NCBI RefSeq assembly: GCF_029873635.1
Contig: NC_080417.1
Span: forward strand, 28,673,682-28,737,681
Length of the DNA stretch: 64,000 bases
Reading direction: 5' to 3'
DNA from: Malania oleifera
Taxonomy: Eukaryota > Streptophyta > Magnoliopsida > Santalales > Ximeniaceae
Shown: positions 23,690 through 35,302 of the stretch, one piece after another
Numbering within the stretch: the first letter of the stretch is position 1
Layout: each line of letters starts with the position of its first letter
Notes under the pieces: model-generated
Seen by the model: the letters and a program-made list of their open reading frames with translations, nothing else
Database searches by the model: none
What the model was told of the DNA's origin: nothing
Translations under genes and position numbers: made by a program

Positions 23690-23969
23690 TTAGGTAAGTA
23701 AATCAATAGGTAAGTGGTTTTCATGTATGTATAGTGGTTAGAATAAGTATGGTCTCTGGGAGAGTTTTGTATAGATATTGTAATCTCCTGAGATATTGTG
23801 TGAAACCATGGTATTCCTCTGCCATAAGTGAGGGTAGGTAATAAATTTGGGATGGGGCTGCTATGTCGGTGGTCGTCGGTTCTTCCTAGAGTCAGAGCAG
23901 TGATAGTTAAGATATATGTTAGAAACCAATAGCAAATTTTGATGACAAAATTTTACAATGAGGGGATAT

Positions 23970-24170
23970 TGTAGAGACCCAAAATCGGGAATTTAATAAG
24001 AAATAAAGAAAGGAAAGTTTCAACATGGAACAGCAGACTTCGTTGATGAAGCCAATGTTCTCGTCAACGAAGGCCCTTATGTGGTTCGTCAACAAAATTC
24101 AGTGCCTTGTTGACGAAGAGATCCAGAACGCCTGAAAATATTAAGTTTAGGGTTCGTCGATGAAGCCCTT
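23970..24170 (+). mobile_element. Gypsy LTR shared by two elements, left part
   Basis: The LTR starts TGTAGAGACCC at 23970, just after a purine-rich tract (AGGGGATA). It is interrupted after CCCTT (24166-24170) by the minus-strand element 24171-31972 and resumes at 31973. It is at once the 3' LTR of the pol at 20398-23689 and the 5' LTR of the internal region at 33871-41126. Confidence 0.88.
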
Positions 24171-26259
24171 TGATAGCCTTAGTGTATTCCCAAGAGGGGG
24201 GTGAATTGGGTATTTAAAAATTTATCTCCTAGGTCAAATTAATCAGCAGCAATATTACACAAACCTAGGGTCTTTCTATATAATCATAAACTCAAAAAAC
24301 ACATGTACAACATATAATGAATTAAACATAAAACATACATGTGCTGAAAATGAAAGTGTAGAAAATAAATTACGGAAATATAAAGCACACGCACAATATG
24401 TTATCAGGGTTCAGCCAACTGTGCCTACGTCCTCACCTTAGCTACACCAGCACAAGGATTCCACTAATGCTCACTTAATAGGTGGAGCGACACCGGTTAC
24501 AACCAGGTCAATTCAAAAGGCTGACCTCAACCAACACGCCTTACCAGGATGGCGCACCTAGCTTTCCTAACCGAGTTTAAGTCAGTCCAGGACTATTTAT
24601 CAGGGTTAGTCTCCCTCTTCAGGCCCGTGCCTGGAATACAACAAAGGTATATAAAATTTGCGTACACGGAAATATGCTTCTCACACTAAGTAGATATGTA
24701 CTACAATATGCACAAGTAATAATCAATCTACACCAAACATGTAAGAATTATAAGCTCAGTGCCCTACATATGCAATAACCACTTAGTATAGTGATTATTT
24801 CAAGTCAAGCACATAAGTGTTTATACAAGCTAATCTTTGAAACTAGGCAATGATAAACTCTCAATATTAGTTTAGGGTTTTAAACATTCAAACTAATAGA
24901 AATCTAGAATATCTCCAAAATAATTTTCTCAATAACAATGCACAATGAGATATTCAAATATGAGTTTGTAAAATATTTTTGCACACAAAAAATTATAGGC
25001 TAAGGTAACTTGCAATGACAATGCAAGAACCACAAGCCACTAAGTCTTCCCACACAAGATTTATCAAATAAAATTGATGGGAGAACTTAAAACTTTACTT
25101 TCAACAAAAATCAAACAATCAATATAGAAAATAAGAGTATGAGCAAGTTATAATGATGCACAAGCACACCAAATATACTCACAACACTTGAATGATCAAG
25201 GAAAATGAAGTTTTGAAGTGTATGGGAGTATTATAGGCTAAAGAAGGATTTTTGAATTTGAGAGAGTTTGGCCCTAATCAATATTTGCTAATCCTTACTG
25301 ATTATGATAAATGAACATGTATTTATAGGCAAGGAGGATTTTTTGACCGTTGGGGACTAAATGGGGATTCTTAAAATTATTTTAAAACGATTTAGGAAAA
25401 TTAACCCATTTTACCCCTTTATAAAAAATCAGTAAAAATATTTAAATTCGTGAGGTTCGGGTGCCCGGCCTGAGGTTTAGGTGACCGAACAGACTTAGTC
25501 AAAAATCTAATTTTTAATGGTTTGGGTGCCCAAATTGAGGACCAATTGGCTGAACCAAACTCAGTAGCCAAATGCCTGAGGTTCGGGTGCCCAAGGCTAC
25601 ATTCGATTAACCGAACCAAGCAATTCGGTTGCCTGAGCCCATTTTGAACATGATCGTTCAGGCGTTTGAGTAGATGAAAAGGAACTTGACGTAGGTTTGG
25701 GTGCTAGAGGGAGATACGCTCAAAAGTGGTTCGGGTGCCCGAAACATGAAGTCAACATGTTGACTTGTTCGGTCGCCTGAGCCGTTTTACACGGCTTGGG
25801 TTTGGTCGCCCGAACCCTCTCAGGATTTCAATTTAAAGTTCATTTTAGCCTTGATTTGATTCCCCTTATATAAAAAGTGATGTTGGGAACTTACTTAAGT
25901 GATTGTGCAAGACCTAGGGTCTTTTCTAAGGCCGTTTTGAGATAGTCTCAAAAATCCAGCGTCGGTCGGTCGACCGAAGGGTGCTCCCTAAGGTCTTTCT
26001 AAGGTCTTAAGCTTGTAGTTCCTACATGCATGATATGCATTAAATATTACAGACATTTTTCCTATTTACTATTACAGACTCGAATTGAATGATAATATAA
26101 ATTACAACATCAACTAATCTTCATGGTCTTCAGGCTTCAAACTTTCACGTGCCATCAAATATGAACTTGCCAATAAGAACCTACACACAAACTTGAAAGC
26201 TATCAAATACAAAGAGTATTTGTAATTCTCAAAACCGGGAACGACTTATAAGGTCAACA
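24171..26259 (-). repeat. 3' LTR of the nested Copia-type element
   Basis: A 2089-bp LTR. On the minus strand it starts TGTTGACCTTATAAG and ends with the CCCAATTCACCCCC block. Degenerate GGGCACCCGAACC repeats lie at 25440-25820 and a TATAAATA box (minus strand) near 25320. Confidence 0.88.
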
Positions 26260-26931
26260 ATCTCCCCATTTTTTATGATGACAAATACTTACCTACTTCT
26301 ACCCCTTTTGGTAACAACAAAAAGGGCTTAGATAAAACATTTAAGTATATAGGCAAAAAAAAAACATTCATATACAAGATATGGTTTGGAAAAAAATTTT
26401 AGAAAATTCGGCAGCATGCCGTTTGAAAATAGAACATTTTCCCAAAAATAACTATATACAAGTGACCTGATTGAATAATATATTGACAGTATATCCACAA
26501 CTACTTACTCAAATAGTCCAGTATTCTCAAAACATAAAATAGAGGTATAACTTTCAGTCATTCAAAAAGTATAATAGTCATACGATATAAAAAGAATGAT
26601 AAAGATAAACTCAACAATTAAGCACACAAACAATATAACTGGTCGTTATGATTTAAATGACATGAAAACAAGGTTAGACCATAAGCATACACAAACCATT
26701 TGCAATTGAAACATATCATAAGACCCGTGGAAAATTTGAGTTAAAAACACACGGCATATGATACCAAAAAGAGGGTTTGAGCATAAACATAGTCTAACTA
26801 GTTCACATGTATTTCTATGTGAAGTTATTGAACCAGTTATGCAATTATGTATATATGCATAATGATGATAAGGCAAGAAATAAAGAGTTTAGTTTTGAAA
26901 GTTGATCTTGCCAAAAAGTATATGTAAATAG

Positions 26932-26994
<63 letters not shown>

Positions 26995-28161
26995 TATATA
27001 TCCCCCTTGATATTTGCAAAAAGTGTTGGGGGTGCTTGCTGAAAAAGAAACTTTAATTTTAAAACAAGCAAGTAACATTTTCTGGTTTGTCAATTAAGCA
27101 CGTACAAGAATATAACCATAAAAATCAACCATAAAATCCTAAAGATATCAGACAATTCAAAACAAGGATCATATGGCTACACAACTAACTGTGGCAAAAC
27201 AACATATTTCAACTTAAAAATTTTCAATATAACCATTTTATTCAAGCATATGCCACATTTGATTCAACAACATATCTAAGCTAAAAATTTTGTGAGCATA
27301 ATATGATAGGAATTTTAATTTTAGATGCTTCCCTTATCAATTTGAGTACGTGCTTAGATTATTTAACTACTTATACTAACCAAAGATTAATTTCATTTTG
27401 CTCAGTAGTATAAGCCATCAATCCAAATCTTTAAAATCAACTATACTAAGTATTTGTCAATTACATACTATCACTTGATTAGTATAGTTGTCCCTATAGA
27501 CCATGGATGCATCAGAAAATATATATTAAGGCATGCAATAATTTTCATGACCCAAGAACATTCCATATCAAACCATAAAACTTCAAGCACATGATATAAT
27601 GTTTAAGGGTTTCATAAGAGCCTCAATAATTTAGTAGACGAAAGTGATGCATATGGATCATTTATGTGCTTCCTATAGGGATGGATCTGAGCCTTTCTAA
27701 ATGTTTAATGATTATGCTAGGATGAAGTTTAATTATCTATTAGTTTTCACTCATCCTTTCAAAAAAATATTTTAACGTTAATTTTATCATAATCATCTTT
27801 AACACGAGGTTTGGCTTTGGAAAAATTCCTGTCGAAATTTCGGTAGCATGCCGCCTGTAAATCGGACATTTCCCAAATTTTCATGCACCAAAACCTGATA
27901 GATTCAAGCAATCTGTATATATAGTTCAATTTGAGCATGCAAGAACCTATAATCCACTACTAGCATGCAATTCACATCAACTGCATCCGCCATGCAAAAG
28001 GCATTCTAAACTAAGCATGCAATCAGGTAGCAATCAACAAATGATATATAAGATAAACCATCCATTAGAAAATATAATCATTTAACGCATAATGAATAGT
28101 AGGAATTTAGTGCTTTTCTTATGATGGCATATGGGCATAAAAGATAAAAATCATGAGAGCA

Positions 28162-28198
<37 letters not shown>

Positions 28199-29229
28199 TG
28201 AAGAGAAATGCTCCCCCTGAGTTATCCACTTATTCAATTTATGCCTCTTCTTAATTATCTACTTTCTTTAGCCAAGGTTATAAGATTTTCAATAATTTTA
28301 GTTTGGCTTTGAATGCTTAGGCTTAGAGGACCAAAAAGTCACAGACAATATTTTTCAAGATCATAAGCCAACCTTACCTCTTTTCTTATGAATCTCAATA
28401 CGTGTGATTGCATAAGATTAAATACTCACAAGGATTAAAATTTATGTTAAGTTCGAAGAGTACTCATTATGAGTGGACATTTTCAAAAATCTTTTTGTGC
28501 TAGTTAATATGTCCACACCTTTTTAACAAAGAGCAGCTAGGAGTATATAAATTTTCTTGAACAATGCTCTTCGGGGAATGGAAAGTATCCTATAGATATG
28601 ATCATGATTTGTAGCAAGGATACAAACCGATGGAAAGGTATAATCTTTACCAGATATGATCGTGATTTGGGAATTAGTCCTATGGATGAGATGGTGAACC
28701 AAAGTAGAGCATTTTTATATTTTAAGCTTAAAGGGAATATTTTGATTTAACTAATAAAATTTGAATCCCTTAGTGGTTGCCTCTAATCTTGATTATAGCA
28801 AGATGTCTTATGAAAAGCATACTTAATATATATATTAATCATTTAAGATCAATAGTACTTTAAGCTTAGAGTTATGACTCGATTTTGATTTAGGCATTTC
28901 ATATTCAAAGATGAGTTTAGGACAAGATGTATAAAATGGAAGGATTTATTTTCTAAAACTCAAACTTATGTAATGGATAGAGCATGCTTAACTTTAGATA
29001 TCCATATTTAAGTGAGAGTTAAGCAATTTGAATTGTTTACCAAGCAAAAGTGCTTTGTCCATTTTGAAAGTGGATTTTAATCTTAGTATAACAAAATAGT
29101 ATTTAGAGAATGCAACACTAAGTTTTGGAATTTTAAGCATAAACCACTTCCTAGTCTTTTAATCATTACTACCCCCTAAATCTAGTCCTAGGGTCTAAGG
29201 AGAAAAATAATTAATTTGATGATTTTAAT
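26260..29229 (-). other. Non-coding interior of the nested element
   Basis: No pol domain is detectable in any frame. The stretch contains (TA)n runs at 26935-26992 and 28168-28195. It also holds two diverged copies of a segment with CGGCAGCATGCCG (26385-26455 and 27815-27885). Confidence 0.6.
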
Positions 29230-30360
29230 TTAAATCCATTTTTCCTTAGGTCCTACGGGATTTGCCTTACTGATTATCCATTTCATTTCCTTTTCTAAGC
29301 CTCTTGCACTTATAAATAAACAGTTAAACCATACGTGCCCTTTTCTTTCATGAGGTAAGCATATTTTGTATATGGGTGAAGAAATATGCTTATTTAAACT
29401 GTTTTTACTCAATGAGGCATGACAATGGGATTCGCAAAATGAACCATTTCCAAAAGATTTATTTCTTTCAGCTCCTAAAGGTTTATTTGAACTGTATTTC
29501 TTAGATTTGAAAATCATTATGGAATAATTGTCAATTTTTCTTTCTAAGTAGATGATTTTCAAGACCTTCTTAATCTTTTTCTTCTCAAGGATAGCATGAT
29601 ATTCCTTCTATTTTTCTAATTGTTGAACTATCATTTCATTTTCATTTTAGAAAGATACCTTCTTCTTGTTCACCCTAACTAGAATTTTGTTCATTTTCAA
29701 TTTCATTTATCAATTCAACACATGATTCATCAAAATAATTAATACAATAATTTTCACATGAATCATTGCATGCAACAACAACAGTATTTTCACAAGGAAT
29801 ACCAAATGATTCATCATACAATATATTGCAATATTTTTCACAAGAATCATCACGTGCATCAATAACAAATTATCACAATATTCAATAGATGATTCAACAC
29901 ATGTAGCAACACAGCATTCAACCCTTAAAACGAGCTAAAGTGAGAATCATATACCACATGTTCTGTTGATGCACTATCCCTCTCACTTACCACTCCCTGA
30001 TCATCTGAACATGACATCTCTGGAGTGATGGTTTCCTTTTCCTGAATCTCTCCATATCTCTTTTCCAGCTCAGCCCAGATTTCCCTTGCATTTGTACATA
30101 CCACAATCTCAAGTAAAATATTAGCGTCTAAAGCACAATATAGCATGTCCATGGCATGTGAATTTGCATGCAAAAAATTAATATCATTTTCTACTGGCAT
30201 ACAAATTCCCTTATCAATCACCTGCTAGGCCCTCCAATTTATAGTTTTTTACAAATATGCATATTCTAATTTTCCAGGCGGTGTAATCAACACCACAAAA
30301 TAACGGAGGACTGGAAGGTGACTGTCCCTCTCCGAATGGGGATACACCAAATTGAGCCAT
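29230..30360 (-). pseudogene. Copia gag pseudogene of the nested element
   Basis: The frame starts at 30360 with MAQFGVSPFGEG, an N-terminus typical of Copia gag. A frameshift and a TAG in place of TGG then precede the conserved stretch CTNAREIWAELEKRYGE (30221-30000). A Lys/Glu-rich middle follows, and a zinc-knuckle region near 29340 reads CLPHERKGHVWFNC, where the second Cys has become His. The last part, KANPVGPKEKWI, resembles the end of gag in this group. Gag packages element RNA; this copy cannot make an intact protein. Confidence 0.72.
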
Positions 30361-30397
30361 TGCAATTTTTTGCGAAAACATTTAAGTCTAGTGCAAC

Positions 30398-30414
30398 GAG
30401 ACTCTGATACTAAT
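30398..30414 (-). other. Primer-binding site of the nested element
   Basis: Next to the 5' LTR, read on the minus strand as TTAGTATCAGAGTC. It matches the 3' end complement of initiator tRNA-Met (TGGTATCAGAGC) with a few changes. Confidence 0.7.
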
Positions 30415-31972
30415 TGTTAGTCTTGGTGTATTCCCAAAAGGGGGTGAATTGGGTATTTAAAAATTTATCTCCTAGGTCAAATTAATCAGCAGCAGTATTA
30501 CACAAACCTAGTGTCTTTCTATATAATCATAAACCCAATCAACACATGTACAACATATAATTAATTAAACGTAAAACATATATGTGCTAAGAATTAAAGT
30601 GCGAAAAATAAATTGTAGAAATATAAAGCATACGCATGATATGTTATCGAGGTTCGGCCAACTGTGCCTACGTCCCCGCCTTGGCTATACCAGCACAAGG
30701 ATTCCACTAATGCTCACTTAACGGGTGGAGCGGCACCGGTTACAACCAGGTCAATTCAAGGGACTGACCTCAACCAACACGTCTTACCAAGATGGCGCAC
30801 CTAACTTTCCTAACCAGGTTTAAGCCAGTCCGGGACTATTTACTGGGGCTAGTCTCTCTTTTCAAGCCCGTGCCTGGAATACAACAAAGGTATGTAAAAT
30901 TTGCGTACACAGAAATATGCTTCTCACACTAAGCAAATATGTACTACAATATGCACAAGTAATAATCAATCCACACCAATTTTGTTAATCCTTGCTAATT
31001 ATGACAAATGAACAGGTATTTATAGGCAAGTAGGATTTTTTTACCGTTGGGGACTAAATGGGGATTCTTAAAATTGTTTTAAAACGGTTTAGGAAAATTA
31101 GCCCATTTTATCCCTTTTAAAAAAATCAGTAAAAATATTTTAATCCGTGAGGTTCGGGTGCCCGGACTGAGGTTCAGGTGCCCGGACTAAGATTCGAGTG
31201 ACCGAACAAACTTAGTCAAAAATCCAATTTTTAATGGTTCGGGTGCACAAATTGAGAACCGGTTGGCTGAACCAAAGTCAGTAGTCAAATGCCTGAGGTT
31301 AAGGTGCCCGAGGCTACATTCGGTTAACCGAACCAAGCAATTCAGTCGCTCGAGCCCATTTTAAAAGTGATCGTTCGAGCGCCCGAGTAGTTGAAAAGGA
31401 ACCTGACATAGATTTGGGTGCCCAAGGGAGATACGCTCAAAAGTGGTTCGGGTGCCCGAAACATGAAGTCAACATGTTGACTTGTTCACTTGCCCGAGCC
31501 GTTTTACACGGCTTGGGTTCGATCGCCCGAACCCTCTCAGAATTTCAATTTAAAGTTCATTTTAGCCTTGATTTGATTTCCCTTATATGAAAAGTGATGT
31601 TGGGGACTTACTTAAGTGATTGTGCAAGACCTAGGTTCTTTTCTAAGGCCGTTTTGAGATAGTCTCGAAAATCCAGCGTCGATCAACTGAAGGGTACTCC
31701 CTAAGGTCTTTCTAAGGTCTTGAGCTTATAGTCCCTACATGCATGATATGCATTAAATACTATAGACCTTTTTCCTATTTACTATTACAGACCCGAATTG
31801 AATGATAATATAAATTACAACATCAACTAATCTTCAGGGACTTCAAGCTTCAAGCTTTCACGTGCCATCAAATATGAACTTGCCAATAAGAACCTGCACA
31901 TAAACTTGAAAGTCATCAAATACAAAGAGTACTTGTCATTATTAAAACCTATAATGGCCTATAAGGTCAACA
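30415..31972 (-). repeat. 5' LTR of the nested Copia-type element, internally deleted
   Basis: This LTR is 1558 bp, about 530 bp shorter than its partner. The difference is mainly one deletion matching 24737-25279 of the 3' LTR, placed at about 30979. The TATAAATA box (minus strand) is at 31017-31024, so the deletion begins about 40 bp downstream of it and removes the expected start region and leader. Confidence 0.85.
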
Positions 31973-32095
31973 CCCTTCTTTCGTTGATGAACAACCTTCT
32001 GTGGTTCGTCGACGAAGGCGTCATTTCATCGATGAATTTGACCGGGTCAAGGGGCTATAAATAGAATTTTTGTTTGCTTCTTCATTAAGAAATCT

Positions 32096-32127
<32 letters not shown>

Positions 32128-33870
32128 TTGATTGTTCACCGTCTGTCGCCCGTTTCGACGATCGGAAGATACCAAGAGGATCAGGGGACAAATCATTACT
32201 AGTTTAGTGGAGTAGATTCTAGAACTCGGAGGAAAGTTTGGGGTTGATTTTCGAGCATCTTGGGTCGTTTATAGGAACTAGGTAAGGAGATTATATTATG
32301 TCAACTATATTTAAGAGTTTTAACCATATGGAATGTTAAAATGATTTTTATATATTTAGTTACAGCTTTTCTAAGGTTTCCGAGCCTCAGGTTTTGTTAA
32401 CCGACTTTATTTTCGAAACCAGCTGTTTAAATTTAAGTATGATATTTTTAAAGTGTAGTATTGGTCTTTAGGGACATTTTCACCTATTAGGATATTGTTA
32501 TTTCAAACCATAAGCTTATTTTAAAATTAACCAAAGAAAACAGGGCTAATTTTCTCGTTTTTCCCCACATTTAGCTATATATCTATATTTAATAAAATAA
32601 CAACTCGGAGATATTCATACCCCAGTTTTAGTAGCAAAAATTACTTTATCATGCAGATGATATATTTATGAATTAACTAATGAAAATTGTGTGGCATGAG
32701 AATAGTTTTTAATTGGCATTAAATGAGTAGGTTTTGTAAAATACTGAAATGGAACGGCTATATGCTGAGATATGAGATATGAGATATGACATATGATATG
32801 CTTTGATATGCCAATTTTTACCGAGTCATTATCGAGCAGATATGTAGCAGTGATATGTACGGTTTTATGAAATGAATTATAATTACGATTTTATACATGT
32901 AAATTGCCATATATGATAGAAGAGCCCCGTTATTATGTTCTCATGTTGAAGCTCAGTACCGTAGCTAAATGTATGTAGAGGTGCAATCCACACACCGAGA
33001 GTGTGGATGGGAAAGGTGATTGGTGACCGGGGTAAAGTACCCCCCAAAGGTTTTATAGGGCTCCATCCGATGTAGTAATTCTGAATGACTCAGCCTTCGG
33101 GCGGCTTTTGGGTACAGATTGAGTAGGCATGATCATACTACTTTATGTTTGACTTAGCATTAATTGGTTAGCTATTTGTTAGGTTTAGCCTTCGGGCCGC
33201 ACAACCTATTATGATGGGAAGCATGTCGCACATATATGTGATGGCATGACGACGCTAGTCCTACAGACCAGACTGTATCTTTAAGGCATATATGGGCACA
33301 TTTACTATAGAAAGGGCTATATTGAGCCAATAGTATGTTATTATGAAACCATGTATTTTCAGATATATGTTTTAGTACAGTTTTAAATGCCAATTAAATG
33401 ATTAATGTTAACAGTATTATGTAACCACGAAATCTTATGTTAACCACACACTGATGATAATGTAATTCATCTTACTAAGAAGTGTCTAACCCCAATATAC
33501 AAATCTTATTTCAGGTCCTGCAGGAAATTGGTCCTAGACTGCTAGAGGGATTCTGGGTATAGTGTTTTAATAGTTTATGTAAGTTCCTGTATATGTACTG
33601 GGCTTTGGCCAGGTTACCCTTTTAGGTTTGTAATAGCAGATTATGTTTTAGTATGTATGGATGTATGTGAGGAAACAATTAGAAATTTTGGTTAGTTTTA
33701 TTAGAAAATGTATATATGTTTATGTTTTCCGTTGTGCATGAATATGAAGATCCATATGAAACACTCAATTTCCCTTATTTAGGCGGGTAGTATATGTATG
33801 GTATTAGAAATATGTATGATACGTATGTATAGTAGCACTCCGGGCCCACCTAGAGGGTCGGGGCATTACA
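31973..33870 (+). mobile_element. Gypsy LTR shared by two elements, right part
   Basis: Continuation of the LTR begun at 23970. It carries TTCGTCGACGAA-type palindromes near 31980-32040, TATAAATA at 32056-32063, a (TC)n leader at 32101-32127, and ends GGGCATTACA. It matches the 3' LTR at 41127-43216 along its length. Confidence 0.88.
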
Positions 33871-33886
33871 AATGGTATTAGAGTCA
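33871..33886 (+). other. Primer-binding site of Gypsy element 2
   Basis: AATGGTATTAGAGTC directly after the LTR end, a diverged match to the initiator tRNA-Met site TGGTATCAGAGC. Confidence 0.7.
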
Positions 33887-34316
33887 TTACCCAGCCGAAA
33901 ATGTGATGAGATTTACATCGCTTAGGTTTGGTAATGTTCAGAGTACTAGGTTTACCAGGTTCTACAGAGTAAATTAGAAAGTCTTACCAGAGTTTAGGTG
34001 TCAGAGCAGAACAAGGATAGGAATGGGTATGATAGGACTTTTGAGTTTGGCTTTGTAAGCTTGGAGATGGAAATCCATTGGTAGACTTATGTGTTTTCTA
34101 TATCAGTCGATGGGTTTAGAAAATCACGGCAATCCATGGACAGTTTTGTTTCCAAGTGGAGGGGTGGAACTTGAGTTAGAATTGGAGTATTAAGTTAGCA
34201 GATTATGTTGTCATTAGGGACGCTAATTCATTAATATAAATTTCATAAGTATTGTAGTGATAGAATATGTGTAAGGTACCAAGATTCTGAATAACTTTCT
34301 TGATTGTCTTTTTAGG

Positions 34317-35294
34317 ATTGAGTCCAGGGATAATACTGCTAATGCAGGAGGTAGTAGTAGTGAGGGAGCCGACCATGAAACTGGTAGTGACTCCACAGTG
34401 GTACTGCGGGACTTTGCCCAACAGCTTATGGCTGAGGTGGTGTGAACATCCAAAGGGCAGGATCGACCCACAACTGAGTTGGGTGATTATATCAAGAGGT
34501 TCACTCGACTAAAGCCCCCTAGCTTTGCAAGGAATGCCGACCCGATCGAAGCAAAGAACTGGATTCGGGAGATTGAGAAGATCTTGGTTGTTCTACATTG
34601 CACTAATGAGCAGAAGGTGCTCAACTTGACATATAAGCTCATGGGTGAAGCCGATAGATGGTGGGAATCAATAAGGATGTTGGAGGAATAGAGGTCGGTA
34701 CAGGTAGCGATGACATGGGGCTATTTCAGAACGGTATTCTTTGAGCGGTACTTTCCAGCCACTTTCATGAATGCAAAGATGGAGGATTTCATGGTTCTAA
34801 CACAGGGGCAGCTGTCAGTTCAATAGTATGCTGCCAGATTCATGGAGTTATCGCACTTTGCTCCGTTTATGGTACCGAATGAGGCTAGAAAAGCCTGGAA
34901 GTTTGAGAGAGGTCTGAAGAAGGAGATTCATAAGTAGGCAGCGATACTGCAGCTTTAGGACTTTGCTACGTTAGTGGATAAAGCCACTGTGGCAGAGGAG
35001 AGCCTGTAGGATGATATAGAGGTCCATAACCCGAAGAAGAGGCCAGCGTCTCCTAGTTCTTATTCTGGTGTGAGGCAGGGCACTTGGAAGAAATATAGCA
35101 GTGGCGAAGGCCAGCGGTGGTACATCTCAGGGTACCACATCTTCCTCAGCTTGTCCTACTTGCGGCAAACAGCATGTAGGGTAAGTGTCTGATGGGTTCA
35201 GATGTGTGCTTCCAATGTAGTAAACCAAGGCATCTGATGCGTGATTGTGACATGCCGAGGAGTAATGTACCCCCACAGCAGCCATATCAATGAA
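34317..35294 (+). pseudogene. Gypsy gag pseudogene (element 2)
   Basis: It aligns with the gag at 56329, but the start codon is ATT in place of ATG at 34317-34319. The retrotransposon gag domain is recognisable from [15 protein letters not shown] and [16 protein letters not shown] zinc knuckle CFQCSKPRHLMRDC (CX2CX4HX4C) follows at about 35206-35250. Several in-frame TAG codons replace CAG (for example near 34690 and 34824), and there is at least one frameshift. Gag forms the particle around element RNA; no intact product is possible. Confidence 0.85.
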
Positions 35295-35302
35295 GAGTTC
35301 AG

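Larger units (their letters stand above)
24171..31972 (-). mobile_element. Complete minus-strand Copia-type element lacking pol
   Basis: This 7.8-kb element is nested in a Gypsy LTR with a perfect target duplication CCCTT (24166-24170, 31973-31977). Read on the minus strand, it has a 5' LTR (31972-30415) starting TGTTGACC, then a primer-binding site matching initiator tRNA-Met (TTAGTATCAGAGTC, near 30400-30414), then a decayed gag. A 3-kb non-coding stretch, a polypurine tract (ATGGGGAGAT, 26260-26270) and the 3' LTR (26259-24171) follow. No reverse transcriptase or integrase is found, so it is a large non-autonomous derivative that would need proteins from a relative. Confidence 0.88.

Noticed and set aside
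26837..27093. Tyr/Ile-rich open frames
   Set aside because: Translations of the (TA)n microsatellite.
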